Shown here in pieces: positions 49,640 to 60,480 of a stretch of DNA of 64,000 nt. Source of the stretch: Selaginella tamariscina (lineage: Eukaryota > Streptophyta > Lycopodiopsida > Selaginellales > Selaginellaceae). Location: NCBI GenBank assembly GCA_003024785.1, contig PUQB01000259.1, positions 124,001 through 188,000 on the forward strand. Direction: 5' to 3'. How positions within the stretch are numbered: position 1 is the stretch's first letter; each line of letters starts with the position of its first letter. The notes under the pieces were generated by a model. It worked only from the letters and a program-made list of their open reading frames with translations. It had not been told where the DNA came from and searched no databases. The translations under genes and the position numbers were made by a program.

Positions 49640-50320
49640 GTTACACCTGTATATCATTTGTGTTTTAGTTGCATAGTCACATCAATCCAAAAACCATTTG
49701 AAAAACAAAGATCCTACAGACACGTACGAATGGCGTGGAAAGCTGATATGTACATCTTACCACTCACTACCACTGAGAATAAATATCTGCCACTGGCGAT
49801 TGATCAGACGGACCAAGGATATGCAGCTCGAAGGTCTCATAATCCATGCAAGTGCTCAGGAATCAATCCCGACAGTCCCGGCAAGTCCAGGTTCAAAAGA
49901 TTAATGAGAAATGTGTTCTTCGTCCCAGATCGACAACATGCATTTGCCTCTTGTACTGTTCTTCCATGTAGGTGGCTTCCTTGAAGCAAGTGGTTATATG
50001 TGGTATATGTATATAACCTTCCAGGTTACCACAAGTTGTGTGAAAGCTTGTGCAAGAAGCTGGAGGCCATTGTAATGTCCGTCAACTACATGGTAGCACC
50101 AGAATACCGTCTTCTACCGGCGGCTTACGAGGATGGCTTTACATCTCTCAAGTGGTTGCAAACAATCGGCAAAGGGGGGAACCAGCGTTCCATGGTTGTC
50201 TAAACATGCAGATTTCTCGAAGCTTTTCATTTTGGGAGACAGTGCTGCCAGAAACATCGCGTACTACCTCACAGAAAGAGCTGCACATAATGCCAATGAC
50301 TGATCTGCTCATTACGTGTG
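49640..50320 (+). pseudogene. Decayed second copy of the carboxylesterase
   Basis: Base-level match to the upstream region and first two exons of the gene at 35.6-36.4 kb, including ATACACAC-poor 5' flank, RESIPT-type text, VSVNYMVAPEYRL (50080) and the nucleophile region, which reads GDSAARN instead of GDSAAGN (50245). HGGGF has become HVGGF (49970). Frame shifts near 49790 and 50180 and loss of the whole third exon, with its catalytic Asp and His, show that it is dead. Bases after 50310 turn into a GT run. Confidence 0.85.
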
Positions 50321-50537
50321 TGTGTGTGTGTGCGCTTTCAGGGGGAGAGAGTTCGCGCGTTTTTTATTTTGTATATGAAAGATATGTTAATTTTTTTTTA
50401 TAAAAATGAAGTTATGGACACTGCATATGTATGTGTTCCTCCAATAATTTAGGCGGTTTTCAATGCCGTAAACGCGGCAAATTTTGTCTGCATGGGCATA
50501 AAAACTCAAAACAAGCCAATCAACGGGTCTCCTTCCA

Positions 50538-50813
50538 ATGTCTTCACTGAGAACACTCTTCTTCCTATTCCTTCTCGTAACATGCTTATGTATCAGCTCT
50601 GCTGCGGTAAATTGTGTGTGTGTGTGTGTGTGCGCGTGTGTGTATAAACACATAGTGTGGATTTTGCAGAGCAAAACAGATAATTTGTTCCACCACGACT
50701 ATCCCAATGTAGATCCAGTTCCTCGTTCACGGCTGCCACTAAGACCAGGCCCAATTGTTTTTGCTCATCCCCGCCTGAGACCTCCACCAAAATCTCCAAG
50801 TCCTCAAGTATAG
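50538..50813 (+). CDS. Small secreted proline-rich peptide precursor
   Basis: Two exons (50538-50606 and 50670-50813) joined through a 63-bp intron give a 70-residue precursor. MSSLRTLFFLFLLVTCLCIS is a signal peptide. The mature part starts near SKTDNLFHHDYPNVDPVPRS and ends PRLRPPPKSPSPQV. No cysteines remain after the signal. The length, the DY pair and the Pro/Arg-rich C-terminus look like a processed signalling-peptide precursor, but it does not match the CLE, IDA, CEP or RGF consensus I know. AATTTAGGCGG and CATAAAAAC (about 50494) lie upstream as possible promoter elements. Confidence 0.65.
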   Translation: MSSLRTLFFLFLLVTCLCISSAAVNCVCVCVCACVYKHIVWILQSKTDNLFHHDYPNVDPVPRSRLPLRPGPIVFAHPRLRPPPKSPSPQV

Positions 50814-51878
50814 CCATATCTTATGAATAGAGTAATCAATTAAAGCCCACAATCTCTTTCTCTCTCAAGCATAGTGTATTTCACTGGCTTGAACGTATTG
50901 ACTGGAGTTGACCACCTGGTGTTTTCTTATGAACTCTGGTCATTCTGAATACAAGGAAAGCATATGAATATGCATACATATAAATAATCGCGCGCGCACA
51001 CACACACACACACACACATATGTATATATATATATTTTGTAATCTTTCTAGTAAAGTATATGCCTGCACACTGTGCTTGCAGTTCTTTGTCTCTGTTTCG
51101 TCCCAGAAGAAATTCGAATTATTGAATTTTTGGAAATATACATTTCGTCAAAATTATGAGCTTTTTGATACGCACACATGTACATATGCATGTGTATGTC
51201 ACACATTAATGCACATGTCCGGGTTTTCTCAAAGCTCATTAAGTCTCATGTTGGTAAACATTGCAATATATATATGTATATATTTAAAATGCCAGCGAAT
51301 ACAGGGCGGCAGTGCGGACAAACTCATCTAGCACCGAGCACATGAAGATTGGCCCCACGCAGAACACATGATGGTTGGCATTCGAAAAGAGTTAAAATAT
51401 TTAACGCATTAACTTATATATATTACTAATTAACTAGATTAGAGTTAATTAATATTCTTGAAAAAAACGACAGTTTATTATCTTCAGCAACAACGAGGAT
51501 ATTCCACCCTCAAGAGTCTTGTGTTTCTGATGCGTTGTGTTCTCAACAAGGGTCACGGGCCTATGTAACTACATTTACATTCTTGTCTCTCACTAAATGT
51601 GTATGTCTGCGTGTACGTGTACGTGTCAGAATTCAAATTTGTAAGACCCTGTCTTGAAGAAGGTAAACAATCTCAAGTATAGAATATTCTACACACTCGC
51701 TCATATGTACGTGCACATATGTATATATATGTGTAGGCAAATGTAAGGTAGTATGTAACTCTCACTTCGCAACTACCGTTCACCTTGATATCTTGTACGA
51801 TGGAATGTAGTACCCTTTTCCCTTTTCATAATGTTGGAAAAGGGGAAAGGGAATGTGTGTATGTTTGAATAGATCGCA
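50814..51878. other. Intergenic spacer, no gene seen
   Basis: Contains a CG/CA run at 50991-51018, a short patch GGCGGCAGTGCGGACAAAC at 51304 and GT-rich stretches. Nothing coding is convincing. Confidence 0.55.
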
Positions 51879-53445
51879 ATGGAATGTCAAGAATTGCTGG
51901 AATTTGCGAAGAAACAAGTCCATGCGGCGATGGAGGACGCCAATTCGGTGAAATCCATGGTGGGAAGATGGAGAATTATCAAGTTTAGATTAGAGAAGCT
52001 ATCGCTACAGATGAAGGAGATTTCCAATTGCAACACACGTTCCTAGAGAGCTACTCACTGTGTCGCGAGGTACTTGAGTGTGTAATAGGCACGCTGGAAG
52101 ACACACGCTCATTTGCAAAGCGATGTGTACGAGAGGATGCGGTTGAGAGTAATGGAAGACTGCAGCTGCAGAGTGAGCTAGATTCTATTGCTTGCAGGCT
52201 AAACCAGCACATTAACGACTGTGATATAGTGATTAAGAACAGTTTAGTGAAGGATCCACTCATAGGCTTGTTTACGAATAGCCGGTCTATTGTTCATGCC
52301 GGGAACAGATTGGCTATACGATGGGCTGTTCGCGATCTGATTGCCAGGTTGCAAATTGGTTTGGATATGGAGTTGAAGCAGCACGCCCTCAACTCGCTTG
52401 TGGCGCTCATGGAAAATGATGACAAGAATGTGCTGGTTGTAGCTGGACAAGGAGGTATTCCTATTCTTGTTCACATGCTGGATTCTGCTACACCAAGGTA
52501 AAAGAAATTATATAATTTCCAATGCAGGAAATCATTCTATATACGCATGGAAGACAAAATAATATACACACCTGGCTTACATGTGCACATATATTATGTG
52601 GTATTTCTAAGAAATGTACTTATAAATATGTGTAGATGCGTACGGGAAAAGGCGGCATCAGCAGTATGCAGCCTGGCGAGGGGCGGGTGTTGTGAGCAGG
52701 AGCTAGTGTCAGAAGGCGTACTGGCACCGCTTGTACGGCTGCTTGAGCCAGGAACGGGTAATGGTACGGACAGTGCAGCAGCCGCGCTGCATGCGCTCAC
52801 TTACACACCAGAGAATGCACGTACTGTGGCAGTACATGGCGGCATACCGTCCCTTGTTCGGCTGTGCCATGTCGGCAGTCCGAGTGCCCAGGCCTCGGCT
52901 GCCGGCTGTCTACGGAACATTGCTGGCATTAGTGAGCTCAGGTCCGTACTTGAGTCCGAGGTTGGTGCGGCTCCAGCTCTTCTTGGATTGATCCGGTCTG
53001 GTACAGATGCAGCTCGTGAGTGTGCCACTGACGCACTGTACAGGTGTGTGCGATTTTTATGTATAATATATCACACACACGCACGCATGCACACACGACT
53101 AATACATTGTATAGGCTTTCGGCTTCCCACAGCGTGTCACGGTGTATTGTACGGATGGGTGGTATTGAGGCTATATTGAGGTTTCTAGATACCGTACCAA
53201 GTGCAAAATCACGGGAGCTTGCACTAGGTATCTTGAGGAATATCTCAGTATCTGACGGTGGAGTGTCTTGTAATGCATTCTTGAAGATGCTTGAGGACAG
53301 TAACTGTGATGGTGGTAATAGCTACAGTAATAGCGGTAAGAAGATGGTAAATAGGAAGCGATTAAAAGTAATCGATATGTTAATGATATTCATGAACAGG
53401 AAGCAATCTACAAGTAAATTTAAAAGTTTCCTCTTCAAGCGTTAG
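51879..53445 (+). CDS. Armadillo-repeat protein with an N-terminal helical domain (PUB-ARM-like, no U-box)
   Basis: Scaffold-type protein. The start at 51879 gives MECQELLEFAKKQVHAAMED. After a one-base shift near 52038 the chain continues ESYSLCREVLECVIGTLED, a helical domain like that preceding U-box/ARM proteins. ARM repeats then follow: ALNSLVALMENDDKNVLVVA, GGIPILVHMLDSA (52460), REKAASAVCSLARGGCCEQE (about 52650), GGIPSLVRLCHVGSPSAQAS (52840) and SRELALGILRNISVSDGGVS (53210). Introns are at about 52499-52634 and 53043-53115. It ends in a basic tail, FKSFLFKR. No U-box is visible between the helical domain and the ARM repeats. Codon use is noticeably GC-richer in the middle exon. Confidence 0.85.
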
Positions 53446-54243
53446 AATTTTTATTTTTTTCTTGTGTGTATGTGAAACTTGTAAAGGCACTTCGATAATA
53501 TAAGACTTGGTTTAGGGAGAATGTTGGAGCTCTACATTGTGCACGTGTGTGTGTCTACACACACACATATGTATATATTATATATACACATGGGTGTGGA
53601 TATGTGTCACATACACACATACACACGGACTAATTTAGATTAACAAAACAATACCCATGCTTAATAGTACTGTATTCAAAGTTTATAGGATACTACCCCA
53701 CTGTTCTCTAGAAAATATTGTTGTTTAATATATTAAGTTCATTCATTTGTATAATATATGTAACATCATGAAACTCTTGAACGTTAATATTTAAACAGGA
53801 GTGTGTTACACACAACATATTCGTATATAAACATAGTAGTTTTCAATGTTTTATATTAACATGACCTCCTTAGACCAAGCACAAAAATAGATATAAATAC
53901 ACACACACACACAATGGATATATCTAAGTGCATAATCACTCTATTAATGATTATATAGATGTTGTTATATATTATATCCATATACAGACTCATTACATTG
54001 GTAAGTATAAATTCACCATAAAAATTGTTTTTACTTATGTGACAGTTTTATATATTGATGTTTATTTACTTTGAATTTGATCGATACTATGTATATATAA
54101 ACTTTCTAAATTATGGACTATTTTAAAAGGTTAAAACATATTGTAAATTTGCTTATTTATTTACTTAGCTAATTTTAAATTTAAGCACACTCATAATATT
54201 AACTTTAACTTTTAATTTTTTTTATCAAAACATAATTATTTTC
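53446..54243. other. Intergenic AT-rich spacer, no gene seen
   Basis: Includes CA/TA-rich runs at 53560-53625. The segment at 53690-53760 reads GAAAATATTGTTGTTTAATA, an inverted match to the sequence near the first-exon repeats (about 1220 and 20500). Confidence 0.5.
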
Positions 54244-54735
54244 AAAGAAGAACCGATAAGAAAACTTGAAGAATATCTGTATAAATTTCGAGGAAAAGAA
54301 TATGGCCAATGAAACTGATTCGAAAATTTCAGGTTATTGGAAGGTTAACTATATATATATTTCTATTTTGTTTAATAATACTATATATATGCCTTATTTA
54401 TTAAGTGTTTATATAGATAGATAGATAGATACCAATGTATATTAATATGCCTCTTTAAGTTATTATAATTATCTTGGACTATCATAATTTTTAGACTCCA
54501 ATCGATAGACTAGTTTTATGTAGTGCGAGGTATGATGGCTATGTCCATGGTGGGAAGTTTGATAAGTTTAATATAAGAATTAATAATATTGATGTAGTAA
54601 TAACATAAAAAATAATCAAAAAAAAAAAAAATTGAAAATTGAAAAAGACTGTTGAGTTAGTGTTGAATTGCACAAGAGGTGGCAACTGTAACACAGATGT
54701 GCCAAGTCCAAAACCATGTAAGGGATTGTATATAT
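54244..54735 (+). pseudogene. Fragment of a second polyamine oxidase gene
   Basis: Three PAO exons are recognisable in order. Near 54280-54330 is a decayed [11 protein letters not shown] segment, near 54495-54550 PIDRL followed by ARYDGYVHGG, and near 54645-54720 [13 protein letters not shown] text with GGNCNTDVPSPKPCK. The intermediate exons (PRWWSNRF) are missing. A preserved G at about 54696, lost from the 3.1-6.7 kb copy, shows what the true PAO C-terminal frame is. Confidence 0.75.
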
Positions 54736-54744
54736 GCGTATTGT

Positions 54745-54869
54745 ACGTGTGTCTGTTTGTGTTAATCATTAAATTTGTTTGTTTTCTTTCTTTATAATTT
54801 ATAACCGTCATGCATTTTCTTAAACAACCATATCTATAAGATGTATTTAACTCTGATCAGAACTTAAAT

Positions 54870-54920
<51 letters not shown>

Positions 54921-55440
54921 ATATATATATATATATAACACGTCAGGGCACATGTTCTTGTGGATTCTATAATCTTACTTATTATATTGTACTTCGTTGT
55001 ATATCTTAATTATAGGTGGCTTGTGCAAATGCTCTTTTACGAACGCATGACGCTGCAGAATATTAAAAGTGAAGCCACTTTGATTTAAATTACAAACAAA
55101 ATAATAGTGGAGACTCACATTTTTATATAGAGATCTCTAGGTGTTCATACAAGAGGCATTTTCTTCTACAAAGACGAAGCAATGAAGTGTTTAAGTGTGT
55201 TTTTCATGGTTTTATTTATTGTTGTTGGGTTAATTAATCGTTCAGATGCGGAAAATAAGATTAATTACTGCTTTGGAGATGAAGATTGTGTCAATGGTAA
55301 CTCTTGTGTATATTATTTTCGAAATTATGGAAGATGTTTAAATAATGAAGAGAAAAAAAGGCGTTTTGAAGAAGAATATACATGGTGGATTAACTTATTT
55401 AAATAATCTTTAATGACGTTTTCATGTGTAAAAATGTATT
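54745..55440 (+). repeat. Segmental duplication, copy 1 (carries peptide gene)
   Basis: Matches 59891-60480 through GTGTTAATCATTAAATTTG, the (CT)n or CTCTCTATC stretch, GCTTGTGCAAATGCTCTT and the peptide gene. Copy 1 has a long (CT)n-(TA)n tract at 54872-54936 that is short in copy 2. Confidence 0.85.
55182..55406 (+). CDS. Small secreted four-cysteine peptide
   Basis: 74 residues. MKCLSVFFMVLFIVVGLINR is a signal peptide with likely cleavage after SDA. The mature part INYCFGDEDCVNGNSC then VYYFRNYGRC gives a C-x5-C-x5-C-x9-C spacing, followed by a basic/acidic tail NNEEKKRRFEEEYTWWINLF. A TATA box (TTTATATAGAGA) lies about 65 bp upstream. The spacing and the D-x-DC motif recall four-cysteine nodule-specific or defensin-like peptides, but the tail is unlike them and no family is claimed. 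A duplicated, dead copy is at about 60296. Confidence 0.75.
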   Translation: MKCLSVFFMVLFIVVGLINRSDAENKINYCFGDEDCVNGNSCVYYFRNYGRCLNNEEKKRRFEEEYTWWINLFK

Positions 55441-55559
55441 AAAGTTTAAAAATTTGAATGTCATATATGTATATATATGTGTGTGTGTGTAAATTTATAA
55501 GCTAAACTAGTTATTGCTCAACCTCTCTCTCACACCACACACGTGTCTGTGTTTTCCTT

Positions 55560-57150
55560 TCATCGCTCACGATTATTGCCCAAGCGATCCAGCATGTCAT
55601 CTACATGCAGTAAAGGGTACTTATTATGCACCGTTATCATTGAACCCCCAATAATTGATGGTGAATCACTTTGTACCATAATGCAAGTGCAACTCTGACG
55701 TCCAGGGATTGTGCGACGACCGAATCACGACTTTGGATAGCATGTCATTTATACACTCACACATGAACTCAACCTCATATGGAGAAGACGGGTAGCAAAT
55801 CCCCAATGGAAATATGGTGATGGTTTGCAAGGAACAAGATGCAGAAGAGGCATCTGCAAAAACGGCCGAAATGAGGAAAATCAATAGCTAGATTTCATGT
55901 GCTCGATCTTCAAGAGGCGAGCACATTTAGAAACCGGAGGTTCATGAAGAACAACAGAAGGGTGCCCTGGACAACGAAGAGGGACAAAAGAAATAGCGAG
56001 GAAGCCCCAGATATAAAGGGTCAAGTAGCCAAAGTCCAAAAATGCATGTACTGACTTTAACCATTTCGTAGCCCAAAATGATGTCGACCAACTACATGGC
56101 AAGATCTGAAGTGAGATTGATACAGACACTGCACCCAATTATACATGCGTTGGTGCTGAATGTCGAGAAGCTACTTGTGAGGTCCCAACGAACATAGGCC
56201 AGAAGGGGTCACTGGAAGTTGCAACTGGTGCACCACTGCCTAATCAATGAAAGAAACTGAATTGTTATCGACCGAGATGAAGACTGGAACGCCTTAAACA
56301 ACACTTTGCATAGTGAAGGTAGCTTCATTGTTGAGCCGCTGAACAGCTTGTCATGAAAAGCAGAAGAAGGCTGGAGGGCAAACGTTTGGCATGTAGTTGC
56401 CCTTAGGAATCAACAGCCAGATTGTTTCCCATAGGTGCTAGAAAGGGAGTTGGTTCTAATGAAAGGTTGGTTGAACAACAGGAGCTGGGGCCAAAAGTGG
56501 TGTGGTAGGAGCAACGACTGCATTTTGAAGACAATGATGCAATGCGCACCGTTCAGGAGGAGGCTGCCAATTGGGAAAGGTGTGGCACTCAGAACAGTAT
56601 GGCAAGGTCGTTCACATGCCCAACAAACCAACAGTCGGCACAAAGAAACAGGACAACCAACAAATGGAGGATGACAACCAAAGTAGGCGGCGTGCACATG
56701 ATTGAATCCATATGGACCAGAGCAAAAAACTTCATTGACAGCACCAGGACCATGCAGTCCAGCAACAAAGGGGGCGTTAGTAGCAGTGCCATGTGAAGGG
56801 CTTCGTCTAAAGTTGTAAGAGCTAAGGTAGGAACAAAACTAGGGCAAAGGGTAGGCCAAAGTACATAGCATGAGAGTCTTGAATTTAATCTCCGTAGGGC
56901 CCGTGAAAATGGTACAACTTTTGAATGGCATTCATATCTTCCTCAGCCCATTCAATTGCAAGGAGAAAGTCACCCTGAAGACATGACCAATCGTATGGGA
57001 TAGAGGGCAACACTATTTAAGCATGTCAAATAACATAAAGTGGGCAAGCCAATGATGAATATTGACAAGGGCGGACACGCAGGTTAGATTGAGAAAGAGA
57101 GCTTGAAAAAAAAAAATAAGGAACCTAAGCAAAAGGAAATGTCTCACCTA
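55560..57150 (-). mobile_element. Decayed Ty3/gypsy element
   Basis: Minus-strand pieces appear in pol order. A zinc knuckle CWACERPCHTVL lies near 56610. The end of a protease follows with SVHAFLDFGYLTLYI near 56060. Reverse transcriptase comes next, with VVIRSSHNPWTSELHL near 55720 and KYPLLHVDDMLDRLGNN near 55600. Stops and frame changes occur throughout, and no LTRs were found. It differs from the complete element at 7.7-12.6 kb, so it is a separate lineage. Confidence 0.75.
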
Positions 57151-57271
57151 CACCACTGAAAGATAATTATATTCAATCTAAAATTCTGCTTAACCCTCAA
57201 ACCTATTTAAAATCTTCACTTATTTCATTTACAGAGGATCTTTTATTATTATTGTTATTATCGTTCATATA
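57151..57271. other. Short spacer downstream of the NTPase-nuclease gene
   Basis: AT-rich, containing TTTTATTATTATTGTTATTA; could hold the gene's polyadenylation region. Confidence 0.4.
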
Positions 57272-57512
57272 TCACTTTCTGGAAACAACAATGATTACTT
57301 TGTCATCCACCAACTTCTGCTTGAGGAGTTCGAGTCGGCTGTAATCAGTCGGATCAATGCCAGCATTCTCAGAAGAGCATTGGCCTCGTACCGCTTGATC
57401 TTCTTGAATCGGTCATTACTCAACTCAATGCTGCTCCGCGCAAAGGGGGAAGAACCAAATCAAGAGCTCCAGGAACATCTTGAAAGCACCGCTCTCGGGC
57501 AGCCCATGTCTC

Positions 57513-59413
57513 TCATCTCACACATCGGACATTGCTGTTCACTCTACCTTCCAAACCATCTTGGAAGCTAATAACGTGCCGTTTATGCTTTAAAATTCCC
57601 ACGTGGCTTCCATTCCGCAGCTGCATTACGTTCTCCTCCTGAAGTTGAGAGTCCATTGCAGTGGTACAAACGAAGACATAGTCCAGCTCCACAAGAGACT
57701 TCCGTGTTGCCTCCAGAATGTTATTTTTGTACCATTTCTCCAGCACCCGAATGCTCATGAACTCCGACTCGGAATGCAGATGCTTCTCCAGGTTGGTCGT
57801 GTACTGCAGACCAATTATATGCAGCTTGCCGATTGTGTCTCTGTAGAAAACCACAGCATCTACTCTGCCATAATTGTACTGGATAGGCATGAACATATAA
57901 CCACTCCCTTTGCTGAGCCTTCCTGTAGCAACACAGCTCGGAATGCTGGAGAAAGTAGTCGCAGAGAGCATGTTGAGATAAAACCCCCTCGGCTCGATGC
58001 ATAAACCCCGACGCGAGATGACGTCGTTACAGAGTCTCTCGCACAACCATCCAGCCTCGCTCCAATTCAATGCTGGACTCCGGACCACTACCTTGGCATA
58101 CGCCACCCAAGGTCCATATTCATCAATATCCTGTTCTTTATTTCGAAACTCCTCCACATAGACTTGTTGCACGAAGGGCGTACAGAACCTGTCCGTGTAT
58201 GCATATCTCGGATCCACTTCGATCATCTGCGTGTCTGTGCTGAAGTCTCCTACAATGTTCAGGTCCCTTATCGAAGTTCTCAGTGCACGGAAGTGCTTAT
58301 CTTCAACAAAAGTGGAGATCACTAAATCCCAGTCGTCATCACTGTCTAGAAGCTCGGCAACCATCTCCGGCGTCAAGTCGGGTAGTTTGTGAGACGATGC
58401 CCAACGTCCGGACCGATCCACATTCAGCCTGCGGGTCGCGGTCGGAGTAGCTTGTTACTGGCAACTTGCACAACAACCCGATCAAGGATATCCAAAGAGT
58501 GAGGATGATTGGCTGCATAGTACTCCACTTGTTGTTGTCTATACGGGTTGTCAGCCACGACAGCGCCAAGGACAGAGGCCTTGTGCATGAATGTCTCCAC
58601 TTGTTCCTACAAAAAACAATGTGTCAGTAGAAACACAATATCAAGTAAACAACTGACCGGGCTAAAAACCTTCCGTTTGGAAGGTTTTGATTAGCGGGTC
58701 GCTGTTCTTTGATACTCCTTGTACTGCATAGCTTTGGGCGAAATACCAAAGACCACCTTGAAAATGCCGATGACATCTCAACGATCCATAAGCTATGTGG
58801 CGCACCTCCGCATCTGGCCTTGTTTTCTCTGCGCTCGTCAAAGTGTCCAGCGCCTGAACCCCATCCACAATAAACGTGAAATCATTGCCCATGGACTTTC
58901 GTTCCTCGAGAAAAGCCTTGAGCGACATAATATCCGTGACACTCCCGTCTATTATGGAGACGACTTCTTCGTGCTCCGCGTACGCAAACTTGAGTGCATC
59001 AAAACCACTTAACAAGCTCCCTCCTAGCCCGTTCCATGTTCCAAATGCATACCACGACAGTTTCCACCGGAGCCGCAGAGCAGAGGAGGGAGGCGAATGC
59101 CCTGAGCCTGCACGATTTGCCATCGCCCTTGGGTCCTACTACCAGTATCTGTTCTCCGGGCTTCATGTCGTACCATATTGCAGCTAGATCTTCCAGGTCC
59201 GGGAGGCCCACCACATTGATAGCTTTCCCCGGCCTCGGACCCGGTTCCAAAGTGCCAGGTAAGGAACTATGTGTACCTCCCCAGCATCGTACAGCTGTTC
59301 AAACTTGCGCTTCCTCCAATCATCCGGAATAGCTGCCTCGCGCTGCTCGTTGATCAGCCCCCAGGCAGCAACGGGATCGTCGTACCCGCCAAGGTGCGCT
59401 TCACGGTCGCCAT
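57513..59413 (-). CDS. Crinkler/RHS-like P-loop NTPase fused to a restriction-endonuclease-fold domain
   Basis: The minus-strand start at 59413 gives a short N-terminal segment (DDPVAAWGLINEQREAAIPD), then EQILVVGPKGDGKSCRLRAF with the Walker A motif GPKGDGKS at about 59150. The Walker B strand FTFIVDGVQALD follows near 58880. A helical linker, QVETFMHKASVLGAVVADNP, lies near 58610. The C-terminal 300 residues carry NYGRVDAVVFYRD then LHIIGLQYTTNLEKHLHSE near 57800, fitting the D...QxT...H core described for the nuclease domain of Crinkler and RHS proteins. Frame shifts near 59370, 59240, 59010, 58700 and 58440 interrupt the gene as written. A frame with DPTDYSRLELLKQKLVDD, stop 57272, may be the true C-terminus. 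In oomycetes such proteins are host-directed effectors; in other eukaryotes they are proposed defence or conflict proteins. GC content exceeds that of the surroundings. Confidence 0.7.
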
Positions 59414-59450
59414 GTCTGCAAACCCTAAGCCCTGTCGTCTAGTTCTAGGG
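59414..59450 (-). promoter_or_regulatory. Telobox-like motif next to the NTPase-nuclease start
   Basis: AAACCCTAAG at 59420-59429 lies seven bases outside the ATG, like the teloboxes at trpB and at copies B/C of the unidentified gene. Its presence suggests a plant-adapted promoter rather than fresh foreign DNA. Confidence 0.45.
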
Positions 59451-59890
59451 TGAGTCTCAATTTTGTTATCAATCCAGAAGAAGTATTACCCATGAGACCG
59501 TATAGACCACAGCAGGTTCCCAGACCGGGCATCTTGATCAGGCATTTAAGTTTAAAGAACTTTAGAACTTTAAGAAATGATAGAAAGCTAATGCACCAAA
59601 CATACGCGAGGAGAGAATACCACCGTCATGCGAGATAACATCACACACAGTTTCCTTGCACACAACTCAGCCAGCCACTCACCAGGACTGGATTATTATT
59701 ATTAGTCTGTGCGACGCTGAGTCAATAAAAGTTAATGATTATCAATTTGACGAACCTCCACAAATTTGCGACGAACGTAGAGAAACGGTCCATCTCGGGA
59801 AATAAACACATTTAATTCACATTCCACTGTTATTAAAAAATGTTATAAAAATATTTAAAATATAAAAGAACCTTTAGAACATGGATTTTC
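59451..59890. other. Spacer upstream of the NTPase-nuclease gene
   Basis: A 62-codon plus-strand frame at 59450-59638 has no recognisable domain and overlaps the promoter area. Otherwise nothing is seen. Confidence 0.5.
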
Positions 59891-60480
59891 ACGTGTCTGT
59901 TTGTGTTAATCATTAAATTTGTTTGAATTCTTTCTTTATAATTTATAAATCGTCATGAATTTTCTTAAACAACCATATCTATAAAATGTATTTAACTCTG
60001 ATCAGAACTTAAATATACTCTCTCTCTATCTATAATTAATTAATTAATTAATAATTAATGTAACACGTTAGGGCGCATTTTCTCGTGAATTCTGTAATCT
60101 TATTATATTGTACTTCATTGTATATCTTAATTATAAGTGGCTTGTGCAAATGCTCTTGAACGAATGACGCTGCAGAATATTAAAAAGAAGCCATTTTGAT
60201 TTAAAATTATAAACAAAATATAATGGAGATTTACATTTTAATATAGAGATATCTAGGTGTTCATACAAGAAGCATTCCTTCTACAGAGACGAAGCAATTA
60301 AGTGTTTAAGTGTGTTATGGTTTTATTTATTATTGTTGGGTTAATTAATTGTTTAGATGTGAAAAATAGGATTAATTATTGCTTTGGAGATGAAGATTGT
60401 ATCAATGATAACTCTTGTGTATATTATTTTTAAAATATAGGAGGTATTTAAATAACTAAGAGAAGATTTACTATGTAAAT
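59891..60480 (+). repeat. Segmental duplication, copy 2
   Basis: Second copy of 54745-55440, about 90 percent identical by eye, with several indels and without the long CT tract; ends within the dead peptide gene. Confidence 0.85.
60295..60453 (+). pseudogene. Dead copy of the four-cysteine peptide gene
   Basis: Aligned with 55182-55406, the start codon is ATT instead of ATG and three bases are lost in the signal peptide. The region around NYCFGDEDC is nearly intact, but TAA replaces CGA soon after the third cysteine. The upstream TATA box has mutated from TTTATATAG to TTTAATATAG. All changes point to relaxed selection in this copy only. Confidence 0.8.
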
